Shown: positions 8,181 through 16,299 of the stretch, piece after piece
Layout: each line of letters opens with the position of its first letter
Numbering within the stretch: the first letter of the stretch is position 1
Origin: Desulfovibrionaceae bacterium
Lineage (GTDB): Bacteria; Desulfobacterota; Desulfovibrionia; Desulfovibrionales; Desulfovibrionaceae
Assembly (NCBI GenBank): GCA_019421865.1
Contig: JAHZEL010000015.1
Span: 1-64,000 of the forward strand
Direction: 5' to 3'
DNA length: 64,000 nucleotides
Program-made: the position numbers and the translations under genes
The notes under the pieces: generated by a model
Told to the model about the DNA's origin: nothing
The model's input: only the letters and a program-made list of their open reading frames with translations
Database searches by the model: none

Positions 8181-10232
8181 CTACAGGCGGCAGCCGGCGC
8201 GGCGGCCGTCAAGCAGAGCATGCTTGAGCAGACCGTTTTCGGCGCCGAGGGCGGAGCCGATGACATGGATTTCGGAAACCACGTCCTTCAGGCTGTCGGC
8301 AAGCTTCGTATCCGGCACCTGCGGCATGAGCACCATGACGCTGTCGCACGGAATGAACTGCTGAGTGCCGTCCTTCAGGCGGACCTTGACGCCCTTCTTC
8401 GTGATTTCTTCGGCCCTGGCTTCCGTAAGAACGTTCACGCCCTTCTTGGCGAACCAGGGTCCGATGCGCTGGAAATAACGTTCGGGAATGCCGCCGCCGA
8501 TGGTGGCGCTCTCTTCGATGATGGTCACGTCACGACCGCGCTTCTTCAGGAACACCGCGCCCTGCACGCCTTCGATCTGGCCGCCGAGCACCACGACTCT
8601 CTTGCCCACGGGCAGGAAGATGTGGGTGAGCTTTTCCAGAAGCTGAGGTCCGAACAGTCGCATGGGCAGCTTGACCTGACCGGCAAGGCCCTTGACGGTG
8701 GACACGTTGGAGCCGTGAATGCCGGGAATTTCCGGAACGGCATAAGGGCTGCTCGTGGCGATGACCACGGCGTCCGGCTTTTCCTGACGGACGATGTCGG
8801 CCGTGACGGTGGTGCCGAGGCGCAGTTTGATGGGCAGCTTGGCGATCTGAGCAGTCAGATAGTCATAGATGGGAAGCACGTTTTCCACAGCGCAGCCCTT
8901 GATCATGGAGGCCAACTTGATACGTCCGCCGAGCTGAGATTCCTTGTCGTAGAGGGTCACGTCGTGACCGCGCAGAGCCGCCACGCGGGCCGCTTCCATG
9001 CCGGCAGGACCGGCGCCGATGACCATGACCTTCTTCTTCTGAGCGGCAGGGCTCATGTCCAGTTCACGGTCGCGGCCGAGGGAGGGGTTCACGCGGCAGA
9101 TGCGGGGCTGGGTGACGGGGTCTTCGCAGCTGGCGCAGCGGGTACAGCGCACGATGTCTTCAAAGCGTTCCTCGTACACCTTGTTGGGGAATTCGGGATC
9201 GGCCCACAGGGTACGACCGAGACCGATGATGTCGGCATCGCCGTCGTTGAGGATGCGTTCGGCCAGGTTTTCGTCCATGCGGCCGGCCGTGATGACGGGC
9301 ACCTTGGCGATCTTCTTGATGTGGCTGGCGGAATCCGTCCACAGACCCTTGTGACGATACATGTCCATGTAGGGTTCCATGAATTCTTCCGGCTCGGGAT
9401 AGGGGAAGTAGTCGGGGCAGTAGCGGAAAGGCATGGTGCCGTAGCCGTAGCCGGCCACGTTGAGGAACTGCGCGCCGGCATCCTGGAAGGCCTTGGCGTT
9501 CTCAATGGCCTCTTCGATGGTGATGCCGTTCTTCGCACCGTATTCGCGGCCGTTCATGCGGATACCGAGCACGAAGTCGGGACGGCAGCGCTTGCGGGCT
9601 TCCGCCAGAATTTCACGCACGATACGGGTTCTGTTTTCCACGTTCTGGCAGCCGTATTCGTCGTCGCGGCGGTTCCACACGCGGCTGACGAAGCTGTTCA
9701 GGAAGTAGCCGTGAGCCACATGCACTTCCATGCCGTCGAAACCGCCCTTGTCTGCGCGGACGATGGATTCGACGATCTTTTCCTGCATTTCGTGGATTTC
9801 ACTGATGGTGAGACCGCGGCAGGGGTTGCCGTTGGGCGGAGGCATGGGAATTTCGTCCACCGTAAGGGAAGAAGACGAAATGGGCAGCTGACCGAGCCGG
9901 GGCCAGGCAGCGGGACCGGAGTGATGGAACTGGGCGAAAATCTTGCAGCCGTGGGCCTGCACGCGGCCGGTGAGTTCCCGCAGGCCGGGAATGAACTTGT
10001 CGTCGTAAAGGCCGAGGTAGATGCCGGGAGTGGCTTCCATGGCGCAGCCGCCGATGATCACGGCAGCGGCGCCGCCCTTGGCGATGTTTTCATAAAGATC
10101 GATGCCCCGGCTGCCGTTGGCCGTGCCGTCTTCATTCCAGAGCCAGGTGGACTGACCGGTCTTGACGATGCGGTTCTTCAGTATGCACTGCGGCGTGATG
10201 GCTATGGGGGAGAACAACTTGGGATGTTTCAT
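8181..10232 (-). CDS. FadH/BaiCD-like NAD(P)H:flavin oxidoreductase with [4Fe-4S] and FAD domains (paralogue 1)
   Basis: 683 aa with the 2,4-dienoyl-CoA reductase / trimethylamine dehydrogenase architecture. An Old Yellow Enzyme FMN barrel (about 1-340) contains LKNRIVKTGQST, EVHVAHGYFLNSF and GLGRTLWADPEF. A cluster-binding segment CTRCASC plus a fourth Cys nine residues on is near 350-370. A Rossmann FAD/NAD(P) region follows with VMVIGAGPAGMEAARVAALRG and VVVLGGQIEGVQGAVFLKKRG. Such enzymes reduce activated C=C bonds, including enoyl-CoA and 3-oxo-delta4 steroid or bile-acid intermediates. The substrate here is unknown. It is second in a minus-strand operon, 212 bases after its paralogue. 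Confidence 0.88.
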   Translation of the reverse strand: MKHPKLFSPIAITPQCILKNRIVKTGQSTWLWNEDGTANGSRGIDLYENIAKGGAAAVIIGGCAMEATPGIYLGLYDDKFIPGLRELTGRVQAHGCKIFAQFHHSGPAAWPRLGQLPISSSSLTVDEIPMPPPNGNPCRGLTISEIHEMQEKIVESIVRADKGGFDGMEVHVAHGYFLNSFVSRVWNRRDDEYGCQNVENRTRIVREILAEARKRCRPDFVLGIRMNGREYGAKNGITIEEAIENAKAFQDAGAQFLNVAGYGYGTMPFRYCPDYFPYPEPEEFMEPYMDMYRHKGLWTDSASHIKKIAKVPVITAGRMDENLAERILNDGDADIIGLGRTLWADPEFPNKVYEERFEDIVRCTRCASCEDPVTQPRICRVNPSLGRDRELDMSPAAQKKKVMVIGAGPAGMEAARVAALRGHDVTLYDKESQLGGRIKLASMIKGCAVENVLPIYDYLTAQIAKLPIKLRLGTTVTADIVRQEKPDAVVIATSSPYAVPEIPGIHGSNVSTVKGLAGQVKLPMRLFGPQLLEKLTHIFLPVGKRVVVLGGQIEGVQGAVFLKKRGRDVTIIEESATIGGGIPERYFQRIGPWFAKKGVNVLTEARAEEITKKGVKVRLKDGTQQFIPCDSVMVLMPQVPDTKLADSLKDVVSEIHVIGSALGAENGLLKHALLDGRRAGCRL

Positions 10233-10255
10233 GATCGGATTCTCTTCTGATCCCC

Positions 10256-10287
10256 CCGGAGCGGAGCCAGGAGAAGCGCCGCTCCGG
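10256..10287. promoter_or_regulatory. Intercistronic hairpin between the two reductase genes
   Basis: Perfect 9-bp inverted repeat CCGGAGCGG/CCGCTCCGG (10256-10264, 10279-10287) about 25 bases before the downstream start. No T-run follows on the minus strand, so it more likely sets mRNA processing or stability than terminates. Confidence 0.5.
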
Positions 10288-10444
10288 GAAGCTGGAGGGG
10301 GAGGTTTTGCTGAAAACGCACGGGGGACAAGGCTGAAACCGTTCCGTCATGGGATCCCGGGGAAGGCGGCCCTCCGTGAGAAGGGGAAACTCACGGCAGG
10401 GGGACGCGGACCGTATTCTCCGGGCATGAACGGAACGGCAGGTA

Positions 10445-12505
10445 TTACAGCTTGACGCCCAGCGTGCGTCCTTCAGCAATGGCATGAACAATGAGGCTGG
10501 AGGCGGCGCCGTTGGCGGAACCGATGACATGAACCTCGGGCACGAGGTTGCGGATGCTGTCGGCCAGCGAGTGATCGGGAGTCTGTCTGGTCAGGATGAG
10601 AACGAAATCGGACTTGCGGCAGCATTCGCGGCCCTGATTGTCGCGGTAGTGCACGCCTTCCTTGTCGATGTACTCCAGAGTGACGCCGGTGCTGATCGGC
10701 ACTTCCTTCTTCTTGAGCCAGGCGGCGGCGCGTTCCATATAGCGGGGAGGAATGCCCTCGCCGATATGGTCGGCAGTTTCAAGAACGGCCACGTTCTTGC
10801 CGCGCTTCTTCAGGAACACGGCGCCCTGAATGCCTTCGATCTGACCGCCGATGATGGTGATGCGGGAGCCGAGAGGCAGAGCAAGCTTGCTCAGTTCGTT
10901 CAGCCTGTCGGGGCCGAGAATGCGCAGAGGCAGCGCGGCCAGCTTGGACATGGTCTTCACGCCCTGCACGTTCCAGCGGTTGACGCCGGGAATGACGGGA
11001 AGAGCGTAGGTGCCGCCGGTGGCCACGACCACGACGTCGGGGCGTTCCTTGGCCACGAGCTCAACGGTGCCCTTCGTGTTCAGACGCAGATCGACGCCGG
11101 AACGTTCGGTGATCTGACGGGTCAGGTACTTGATGACCGGCTTCACGTCTTCCACGTCGCTGCCCTTGATCATGGAAGCAAGGAACAGGCGGCCGCCGAG
11201 TCTGGAATCCTTTTCCACCAGGGTGACATGGTGACCGCGCAGAGCGGCCACGCGGGCGCATTCCATGCCGGCGGGACCGCCGCCGATGACCATGACCTTC
11301 TTAAAGGTATCGGCAGGCTTGATTTCCAGTTCCGTTTCGCGACCCATGGCAGGGTTCACGCGGCAGCGACGGGCGCCGCGGGGCGGATCTTCGCAGGTGG
11401 CGCAGCGCGTGCAGCGCACGATGTCGTCGATGCGGCCGTCACGGACCTTGTTCGGGAATTCGGGGTCGGCCCACAGGGTACGGCCGAGAGCGATGAGGTC
11501 GGCCTTGCCCTGGGAAAGAATGCGTTCGGCCTTGTCTTCGTCCATGCGGCCGACGGCCACCACGGGAACGTTGACGACCTTCTTGATTTCTTCGGCGCAG
11601 TAGGCGTACACGCCGTCACCCTTGTACCTGTCCATGTAGGGCTTCATGTAGTCCTCAGGTTCAGGATAGGGGAAGTAGTCGGGCAGATACGTCATGGGCA
11701 GCGGACCGAAGCCGTAGCCGGAAACGCTGATGTAGCACACGCCCTTCTTTTCGAGGATCTTGGCGATTTCCTTCGATTCCTCAAGCGTCATGCCGCCCTT
11801 GGCTCCGAATTCCTCGCCGTTGATGCGTACGCCGATGGGGAAGTCCTCGCCGCAGCGTTCACGGATGCCGTCGATGATTTCCACCATGAGGCGGGTGCGG
11901 TTCTCATAGCTCTGGATACCGTACTGGTCCGTTCTTCTATTCCAGACGCGGCTCAGGAAGCTGGCAAGGAAATAACCATGCGCAGCGTGCACTTCCACGC
12001 CGTCGAATCCCGCTTCCTTGGCGCGGGCTGCGGCTTCGATATAGCGGCGCTTGTGTTCCTCGATTTCTTCCAGCGTCAGTTCGCGGGTGGCGTGGAGGTA
12101 CGGCAGGGGAGAAGCCATTTCCTCCTGTTCCAGGCGCGAAGGACCGAAGGGACGTCCGCCCTTGTCGTCGCTGGGAGAGGAAGGTCCGGTATGATGGAAC
12201 TGGCAGAACACGGGGCAGTTGTGCTTGTGCATGCGTTCCACGAATTTCTTCATACCGGGCAGATACTTGTCGTCGTAAAGAGCACCGTAGATACCGCCGG
12301 GATGGGCCGGATACCAGAGAATGCCCGCCAGAATGATCAGCCCCACACCGCCTTTCGCGATGCTTTCGTAGAAGTCGATGACGCGATCCGACATGAAATA
12401 GTCGTCGTCCCAGTACATGGTCGACTGCGGCGACTTTATCATGCGGTTTTTGAGGGTCAGCGTGTCCGTCAGCTTGAGAGGCGACAGAAGTGTTTTGTGG
12501 TACAC
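10445..12505 (-). CDS. FadH/BaiCD-like NAD(P)H:flavin oxidoreductase with [4Fe-4S] and FAD domains (paralogue 2)
   Basis: 686 aa, same architecture as its downstream neighbour: OYE barrel with LTLKNRMIKSPQST and EVHAAHGYFLASFLSRVWN, cluster segment CTRCATC with a fourth Cys nine residues later, then VMVIGGGPAGMECARVAALRG and TIIGGQIEGIQGAVFLKKRG. The start is GTG at 12505, supported by GGAG eight bases upstream; an ATG eight bases further upstream is in another frame. It is the promoter-proximal gene, with a near-consensus sigma54 promoter about 70 bases upstream. Both paralogues have FHH(S/T)GP where most OYE-family reductases have a LxHxGR-type strand. Substrate unknown. Confidence 0.88.
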   Translation of the reverse strand: MYHKTLLSPLKLTDTLTLKNRMIKSPQSTMYWDDDYFMSDRVIDFYESIAKGGVGLIILAGILWYPAHPGGIYGALYDDKYLPGMKKFVERMHKHNCPVFCQFHHTGPSSPSDDKGGRPFGPSRLEQEEMASPLPYLHATRELTLEEIEEHKRRYIEAAARAKEAGFDGVEVHAAHGYFLASFLSRVWNRRTDQYGIQSYENRTRLMVEIIDGIRERCGEDFPIGVRINGEEFGAKGGMTLEESKEIAKILEKKGVCYISVSGYGFGPLPMTYLPDYFPYPEPEDYMKPYMDRYKGDGVYAYCAEEIKKVVNVPVVAVGRMDEDKAERILSQGKADLIALGRTLWADPEFPNKVRDGRIDDIVRCTRCATCEDPPRGARRCRVNPAMGRETELEIKPADTFKKVMVIGGGPAGMECARVAALRGHHVTLVEKDSRLGGRLFLASMIKGSDVEDVKPVIKYLTRQITERSGVDLRLNTKGTVELVAKERPDVVVVATGGTYALPVIPGVNRWNVQGVKTMSKLAALPLRILGPDRLNELSKLALPLGSRITIIGGQIEGIQGAVFLKKRGKNVAVLETADHIGEGIPPRYMERAAAWLKKKEVPISTGVTLEYIDKEGVHYRDNQGRECCRKSDFVLILTRQTPDHSLADSIRNLVPEVHVIGSANGAASSLIVHAIAEGRTLGVKL

Positions 12506-12571
12506 GTGGCATACTCCGTTTAGTGTTAAAAACTTGTGCCAACAGGCTCAAAAAGAACTCATCCCTTCTTT

Positions 12572-12587
12572 TGCAAGAATCATGCCA
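12572..12587 (-). promoter_or_regulatory. Sigma54 (-24/-12) promoter for the reductase operon
   Basis: The minus strand reads TGGCATGATTCTTGCA from 12587 to 12572. GG and GC are separated by exactly ten bases, and TTGCA is perfect, matching the consensus TGGCAC-N5-TTGCA at all but one informative position. Transcription would start near 12560, about 55 bases before the GTG. Confidence 0.85.
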
Positions 12588-12600
12588 CTTATTTCACCGC

Positions 12601-12860
12601 AAAGAAAGGAAACTCGAGGCGAAAAAGATATAACCATTTGAAAATACACAAATAAATAATGAAAAATACCCTTTCTCAAAAAAGGAGGAGCAAAAAAATA
12701 CCAAGTTATTCCAAGACATACCTTAAAAAGAAAAATACACCTCTGAACAGTTGAACAGGAAAAATCCCCCCTTCATCTTTTCGCTTCTGCCTGCATGCTT
12801 TATGAAGAGGTGATATTTTAGTAAATAAAATCAATATATTAAAATAATCAATCTCGCACA
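12601..12860. other. AT-rich divergent spacer, left part
   Basis: No gene. This stretch lies between the minus-strand sigma54 promoter and the decamer array, a distance suited to DNA looping by an enhancer-binding protein. Confidence 0.5.
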
Positions 12861-12910
12861 ATAAACATTTATAAACACTTATAAACAAAAATAATAATTT
12901 ATAAACATTG
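12861..12910. repeat. Five-unit 10-bp tandem array (ATAAACA core), candidate activator binding site
   Basis: ATAAACA occurs at 12861, 12871, 12881 and 12901, with a degenerate copy (ATAATAA) at 12891, so units repeat every helical turn on one DNA face. The array lies about 165-215 bp upstream of the predicted start for the SDR operon and 300-350 bp from that of the reductase operon. This is the usual range for a sigma54 upstream activating sequence. Function is inferred from position and phasing. Confidence 0.6.
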
Positions 12911-13046
12911 ACTGTACACACTTCTCGCTTCTCCTTTTCCTCCTCTGAACATTTTTTCTGCCGTTTATCGGCATAAAAAGGATAACAACCCAGAATCATA
13001 CCATTTTTACTAAACTTTCCCGAAAGAGCTTGAGAAAAATCTTACT

Positions 13047-13063
13047 TTGGCATGCTTCTTGCA
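13047..13063 (+). promoter_or_regulatory. Sigma54 (-24/-12) promoter for the SDR/EthD operon
   Basis: TTGGCATGCTTCTTGCA has GG at 13049-13050 and GC at 13061-13062, separated by exactly ten bases. It is nearly identical to the promoter facing the other way at 12572-12587. The start would be near 13075, giving a leader of about 110 bases. Confidence 0.87.
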
Positions 13064-13183
13064 AAATTTTAGACAAACGCAACTTTCCTTCTCCCCCTGC
13101 GGAGGAAACAGAGCTTATGTGACGCTTCCGCCCGGGCCTTTTCCGGATCAGCCGGGGCCGGGCCGAAGAAGAACGGAGGAACA

Positions 13184-13933
13184 ATGAACAGATTTGAAGG
13201 TAAGATCGCCATCGTTACCGGCGGCGCTCAGGGCATGGGTAAAGCCATCGCCGCACGTCTGGTACAAGAAGGGGCCGCCGGCGTCGTCATCGCCGATATA
13301 GAAGAGGATACCCTCAAGGCCACTTGTGAAGAACTGGGCGAAAAGGTCACGGGCATCGTCTGCGACGTGCGCATCAAGGACTCTGTGGACAACATGGTCT
13401 GGAAGACCATGCAGAAGTACGGCCGCATCGACGTGCTGTTCAGCAACGCCGGCGTGTGCAACTACAACCTGTTCCTTGATGAAACGGAAGAGAACTGGGA
13501 CTCCAACTTCGACACCAACATCAAGGGCCTGTTCTTCGTCGACCAGGCGGTTGCCCGCGAGATGGTCAAACACGGCATCAAGGGCGCCATCGTCAACACC
13601 GCTTCCATCGCCTGCGACCTTGTTTCCCCCACGACCGCTTCGTATGCCGCTTCCAAGGCCGGCATCATGCAGCTGACCAAGGTCATGGCTCTGGAACTCG
13701 CCCAGTACGGCATCCGCGTGAACGCCTTCGGCCCCGGCGCCATGATGACCCGCATGACGGCCAGAACCCGCGCCAATCCCGAACGTGTGGCCATGTTCAT
13801 GAACAAGCTGGTGGACAAGCGCTACGGCGAGCCTGAAGAAGCTGCCGCCGTCGCCCTGTTCCTCGCCTCCGACGAAGCAAGCTTCGTCAACGGCGCTCTT
13901 TACTATGTCACCGGCGGCTATCGGGTTCTGTAG
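13184..13933 (+). CDS. Short-chain dehydrogenase/reductase (SDR 1)
   Basis: 249 aa classical SDR. Features: cofactor loop TGGAQGMG near residue 12, acidic VVIADIEED after the second strand, SNAGV near 90, catalytic Ser in NTASIA near 141 and YAASK near 155-159. The Asp at the end of beta-2 favours NAD(H). Family members oxidise or reduce a secondary alcohol/ketone; hydroxysteroid dehydrogenases such as BaiA belong here, but so do many others. A GGAGG Shine-Dalgarno lies seven bases upstream. It is the first gene behind the plus-strand sigma54 promoter, and SDR 2 follows after 24 bases. Confidence 0.9.
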   Translation: MNRFEGKIAIVTGGAQGMGKAIAARLVQEGAAGVVIADIEEDTLKATCEELGEKVTGIVCDVRIKDSVDNMVWKTMQKYGRIDVLFSNAGVCNYNLFLDETEENWDSNFDTNIKGLFFVDQAVAREMVKHGIKGAIVNTASIACDLVSPTTASYAASKAGIMQLTKVMALELAQYGIRVNAFGPGAMMTRMTARTRANPERVAMFMNKLVDKRYGEPEEAAAVALFLASDEASFVNGALYYVTGGYRVL

Positions 13934-13957
13934 GCGCGTAAGCATAAGGATGCAGAA

Positions 13958-14704
13958 ATGAAAAGATTTGAAGGTAAGATCGCACTTGTTACCGGTGGCG
14001 CCAACGGCCTCGGTGAAAATCTGGCCCGCCGCCTCGTGTCCGAAGGCGCCAAGGTCATCATTGCCGATATCGAAGAGGATACCCTCAAGACCGTCTGCGA
14101 CTCCATGCCGGAAGACTTCTACGGCATCGTCTGCGACGTGAGCAACAAGGCTTCCGTGGACGCCATGGTGGCAAAGGCCGAAGAACGCTGGGGCCACATC
14201 GACATTCTCTTCAACAACGCCGGCATCGGCATCTTCAAGAACATCCTCGATCTGACCGAAGAGGAATGGAGAAGAGTCATCGACGTGAACCTCACCGGCC
14301 AGTTCCTCGTGGGCCAGGCCGTGGCCAAGTCCATGATCAAGACCGGCACCAAGGGCGTCATCGTCAACACCTCCTCCAACACCCAGTTCCGGGTCACGCC
14401 CTTCTCCGGCGCCTACGGTCCCAGCAAGGGCGGCGTGGGTCAGCTGACCAGAATCATGTCTCTGGAACTGTTCCCCTACGGCATCCGCGTGAACGCCGTG
14501 GCTCCCGGTTCCGCCATGACCCGCATCACCGAAGCCACCCGCAACAATCCTGAAAAGTACAAGCGCATGCTTACCAAGTACTCCGCGGGCCGCTTTGCCA
14601 CCAAGGAAGAAATCACCTCCGTCATGCTGTTCCTGGCGTCCGACGACGCCTCCTACGTGCACGGCGAGAGCTATGTTGTCGACAGCGGTTACATCACCAA
14701 CTAA
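13958..14704 (+). CDS. Short-chain dehydrogenase/reductase (SDR 2)
   Basis: 248 aa classical SDR, clearly a paralogue of the preceding gene, sharing the KRFEGKIALVTGGA start and the IADIEEDTLK segment. The cofactor loop is TGGANGLG, then NNAGI, catalytic Ser in NTSSNTQ, and YGPSK. The Asp after beta-2 again suggests NAD(H). Two adjacent SDRs with different active-site loops (SPTTASYAASK versus TPFSGAYGPSK) suggest two different positions or stereochemistries on one substrate. It is co-transcribed with SDR 1 and the EthD-type genes. Exact reaction unknown. Confidence 0.9.
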   Translation: MKRFEGKIALVTGGANGLGENLARRLVSEGAKVIIADIEEDTLKTVCDSMPEDFYGIVCDVSNKASVDAMVAKAEERWGHIDILFNNAGIGIFKNILDLTEEEWRRVIDVNLTGQFLVGQAVAKSMIKTGTKGVIVNTSSNTQFRVTPFSGAYGPSKGGVGQLTRIMSLELFPYGIRVNAVAPGSAMTRITEATRNNPEKYKRMLTKYSAGRFATKEEITSVMLFLASDDASYVHGESYVVDSGYITN

Positions 14705-14730
14705 TTTTCTCAAGCAAGAAGGATGCTCCT

Positions 14731-15420
14731 ATGATCACGAGATTCGGCCTTGTCCAGAAACGCGACGACATGACCCTGGAAGAATTCAACAAGCACTGGC
14801 AGGAAAAGCATGGTCCCATCGTTGCCAAGATGGACAGCATCCGCCACTATCGCCAGAACCTCGTCACCAACTCCCAGCAGCTCGGCATCGGCTTCGCCAC
14901 CCGCAGCCCCATCACCGTGGACGGATTCTCCGAACTGTGCTGGGACAACGTCCATGACATGAACAAGGGCATCATGTCTCAGGCCGCCGCCGCTCAGGAA
15001 GACCTCAAGCTGTTCACCAAGCAGTCTCAGATTCTCGTCACCCTGAAGCGCAAGGTCATCCCCTTCCGTGAAAACTACGGCCGTCCGCTCATCAAGCGCA
15101 TGACCCTGCTCAAGCGCAACCCCGAAATGAGCTCCGAACGCTTCGACTGGGAATGGCTCGGCCTGCACGGCGAAATGGTGAAGTTCATGCCCAACGTGGT
15201 CGCCTACCACCAGAACGTCATCCTCGACCGCATCATCGACGGCAAGTCCGTGCCCTACGAAGAAATGCCCTATGACGGCATCGTGGAAATGTGGTTCGAA
15301 AGCGTTGAAAAGCTCGAAGAATGCTTCGCTTCCGCCAACTACAAGTACACGAGCTTCCACGGCCGCGACTTCCTCGACACCATGACCACCTTCCTCGTTG
15401 AGGAAACCCCCATCGTCTAA
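14731..15420 (+). CDS. Tandem EthD-domain protein 1
   Basis: 229 aa made of two EthD-like (dimeric alpha-beta barrel) halves. The N-terminal half starts MITRFGLVQKRDDM and has FNKHWQEKHGPIVAK. The C-terminal half has LIKRMTLLKRNPEM, FDWEWLGLHGEMVKFM and DGIVEMWFES. EthD domains occur beside ether-cleaving P450s, in polyketide cyclases and in uncharacterised catabolic clusters, usually as small single-domain dimers. Here two repeats are fused in one chain. It follows SDR 2 by 26 bases and is probably a cytosolic enzyme or ligand carrier of the same pathway. Function unknown. Confidence 0.75.
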   Translation: MITRFGLVQKRDDMTLEEFNKHWQEKHGPIVAKMDSIRHYRQNLVTNSQQLGIGFATRSPITVDGFSELCWDNVHDMNKGIMSQAAAAQEDLKLFTKQSQILVTLKRKVIPFRENYGRPLIKRMTLLKRNPEMSSERFDWEWLGLHGEMVKFMPNVVAYHQNVILDRIIDGKSVPYEEMPYDGIVEMWFESVEKLEECFASANYKYTSFHGRDFLDTMTTFLVEETPIV

Positions 15421-15428
15421 CGTACCTG

Positions 15429-15460
15429 CCCGTCGATCCTCCGGGATCGACGGGGCTTTT
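15429..15460 (+). terminator. Intra-operon terminator/attenuator between the two EthD genes
   Basis: Perfect 11-bp stem CCCGTCGATCC/GGATCGACGGG (15429-15439, 15444-15454) followed by GCTTTTCC. The T-run is short, so readthrough into the next gene is likely. Confidence 0.65.
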
Positions 15461-15487
15461 CCTCATTCCCCAACCACGGAGCAGATC

Positions 15488-16168
15488 ATGATCACCAGAT
15501 GGGATCTCATCACGAAAAAAGCTGAACTCAGCCCCGAAGAATTCAAGGCCTACTGGAACCAACAGCACGCCCCCGTCGTGCTCCGCTCCCAGGCACTGCG
15601 CCGCTACACCCAGAACTTCGTCACCGACTCCCAGCAGCGCGGCGTGGCCTTCCCCCGCGTGTCCGTCACGGCCGACGCCTTTGCGGAACTGTGGTACGAC
15701 AACCTGCACGACATGAACGCCTCTCAGGCCGCCTACGGTGAAGACATCGCCGCCGATTACCGCAACTTCGCCTCCGACGTGAAGAGCCTCGTCACCGTGA
15801 AGTCTCTGGTGATTCCCATTGAAGACAAGCCCCTGCTCAAGCGCGTTTCCTTCATCAAGCGCAAGACCGGCATGACCTTCGAGCAGTTCAAGCACGAATG
15901 GTGGTATGTGCACGGCGACTTCGTGCGTCAGTTCAAGGGCGTGCGCGGCTACTGCCAGAGCCTCATCCTCGACCGCGTGGTGAACGGCAAGTCCGTCTCC
16001 TACGAAGAAGTGCCCTTCGACGGCATCGTCGAACTGTACTTTGATGATCTGGAAGGCCTGAGCAACGACTTCGCTTCCGAAGTCGGCCAGACCGCCCAGG
16101 CTCATGCCCGCACGTTCCTCGAAAACATTTCCACCTACATCGTGGAAAAGACGGACTGCCGCGGCTGA
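15488..16168 (+). CDS. Tandem EthD-domain protein 2
   Basis: 226 aa, paralogue of the upstream EthD gene with the same two-repeat layout: MITRWDLITKKAELS, FKAYWNQQHAPVVLR, then LLKRVSFIKRKTGM, FKHEWWYVHGDFVRQF and DGIVELYFDD. The start at 15488 is preceded by GGAG at about nine bases and aligns with the paralogue; an in-frame extension to 15398 would run through the terminator hairpin and is unlikely. The neighbouring copies probably act as a heteromeric pair or on two successive intermediates. No catalytic residue can be named with confidence. Confidence 0.75.
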   Translation: MITRWDLITKKAELSPEEFKAYWNQQHAPVVLRSQALRRYTQNFVTDSQQRGVAFPRVSVTADAFAELWYDNLHDMNASQAAYGEDIAADYRNFASDVKSLVTVKSLVIPIEDKPLLKRVSFIKRKTGMTFEQFKHEWWYVHGDFVRQFKGVRGYCQSLILDRVVNGKSVSYEEVPFDGIVELYFDDLEGLSNDFASEVGQTAQAHARTFLENISTYIVEKTDCRG

Positions 16169-16188
16169 TCCTTCAAACGTCAATGGCC

Positions 16189-16280
16189 GGAGAAGAGCAC
16201 GGGGAACGTTTCGTTTTCCCGCGCTCTTCTCCCCGGTAGAAAAACGAACGGCCCCCCGGTCTGGAGCGATGTTCCGGGGG
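16189..16280 (+). promoter_or_regulatory. Two consecutive hairpins before the MFS gene
   Basis: A perfect 10-bp stem GGAGAAGAGC/GCTCTTCTCC, with further pairing inside, is near 16191-16223. A second, GCCCCCCGG/CCGGGGGC, is near 16251-16281. Neither has a T-run. They probably dampen or process the transcript between the enzyme genes and the transporter genes. Confidence 0.45.
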
Positions 16281-16299
16281 CTGGAAATCTGGAGTTTTT

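Noticed and set aside
7872..12523. Very long plus-strand open frames (about 790 and 680 codons) opposite the two reductase genes
   Set aside because: They mirror strongly conserved minus-strand proteins, have no recognisable domain and are rich in His, Gly and Val as expected from GC-rich antisense reading.
12861..12910. Tandem decamer array as a CRISPR or an origin iteron set
   Set aside because: Units are 10 bp without unique spacers, and no cas, rep or dnaA gene is near; position relative to two sigma54 promoters explains it better.
12951..12979. Hairpin TGCCG/CGGCA near the array as a terminator
   Set aside because: The T-run precedes the stem on both strands instead of following it.
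16183..16199. GG-N10-GC pattern before the MFS gene read as a sigma54 promoter
   Set aside because: It lies within a perfect hairpin arm and lacks the TTGCA part.
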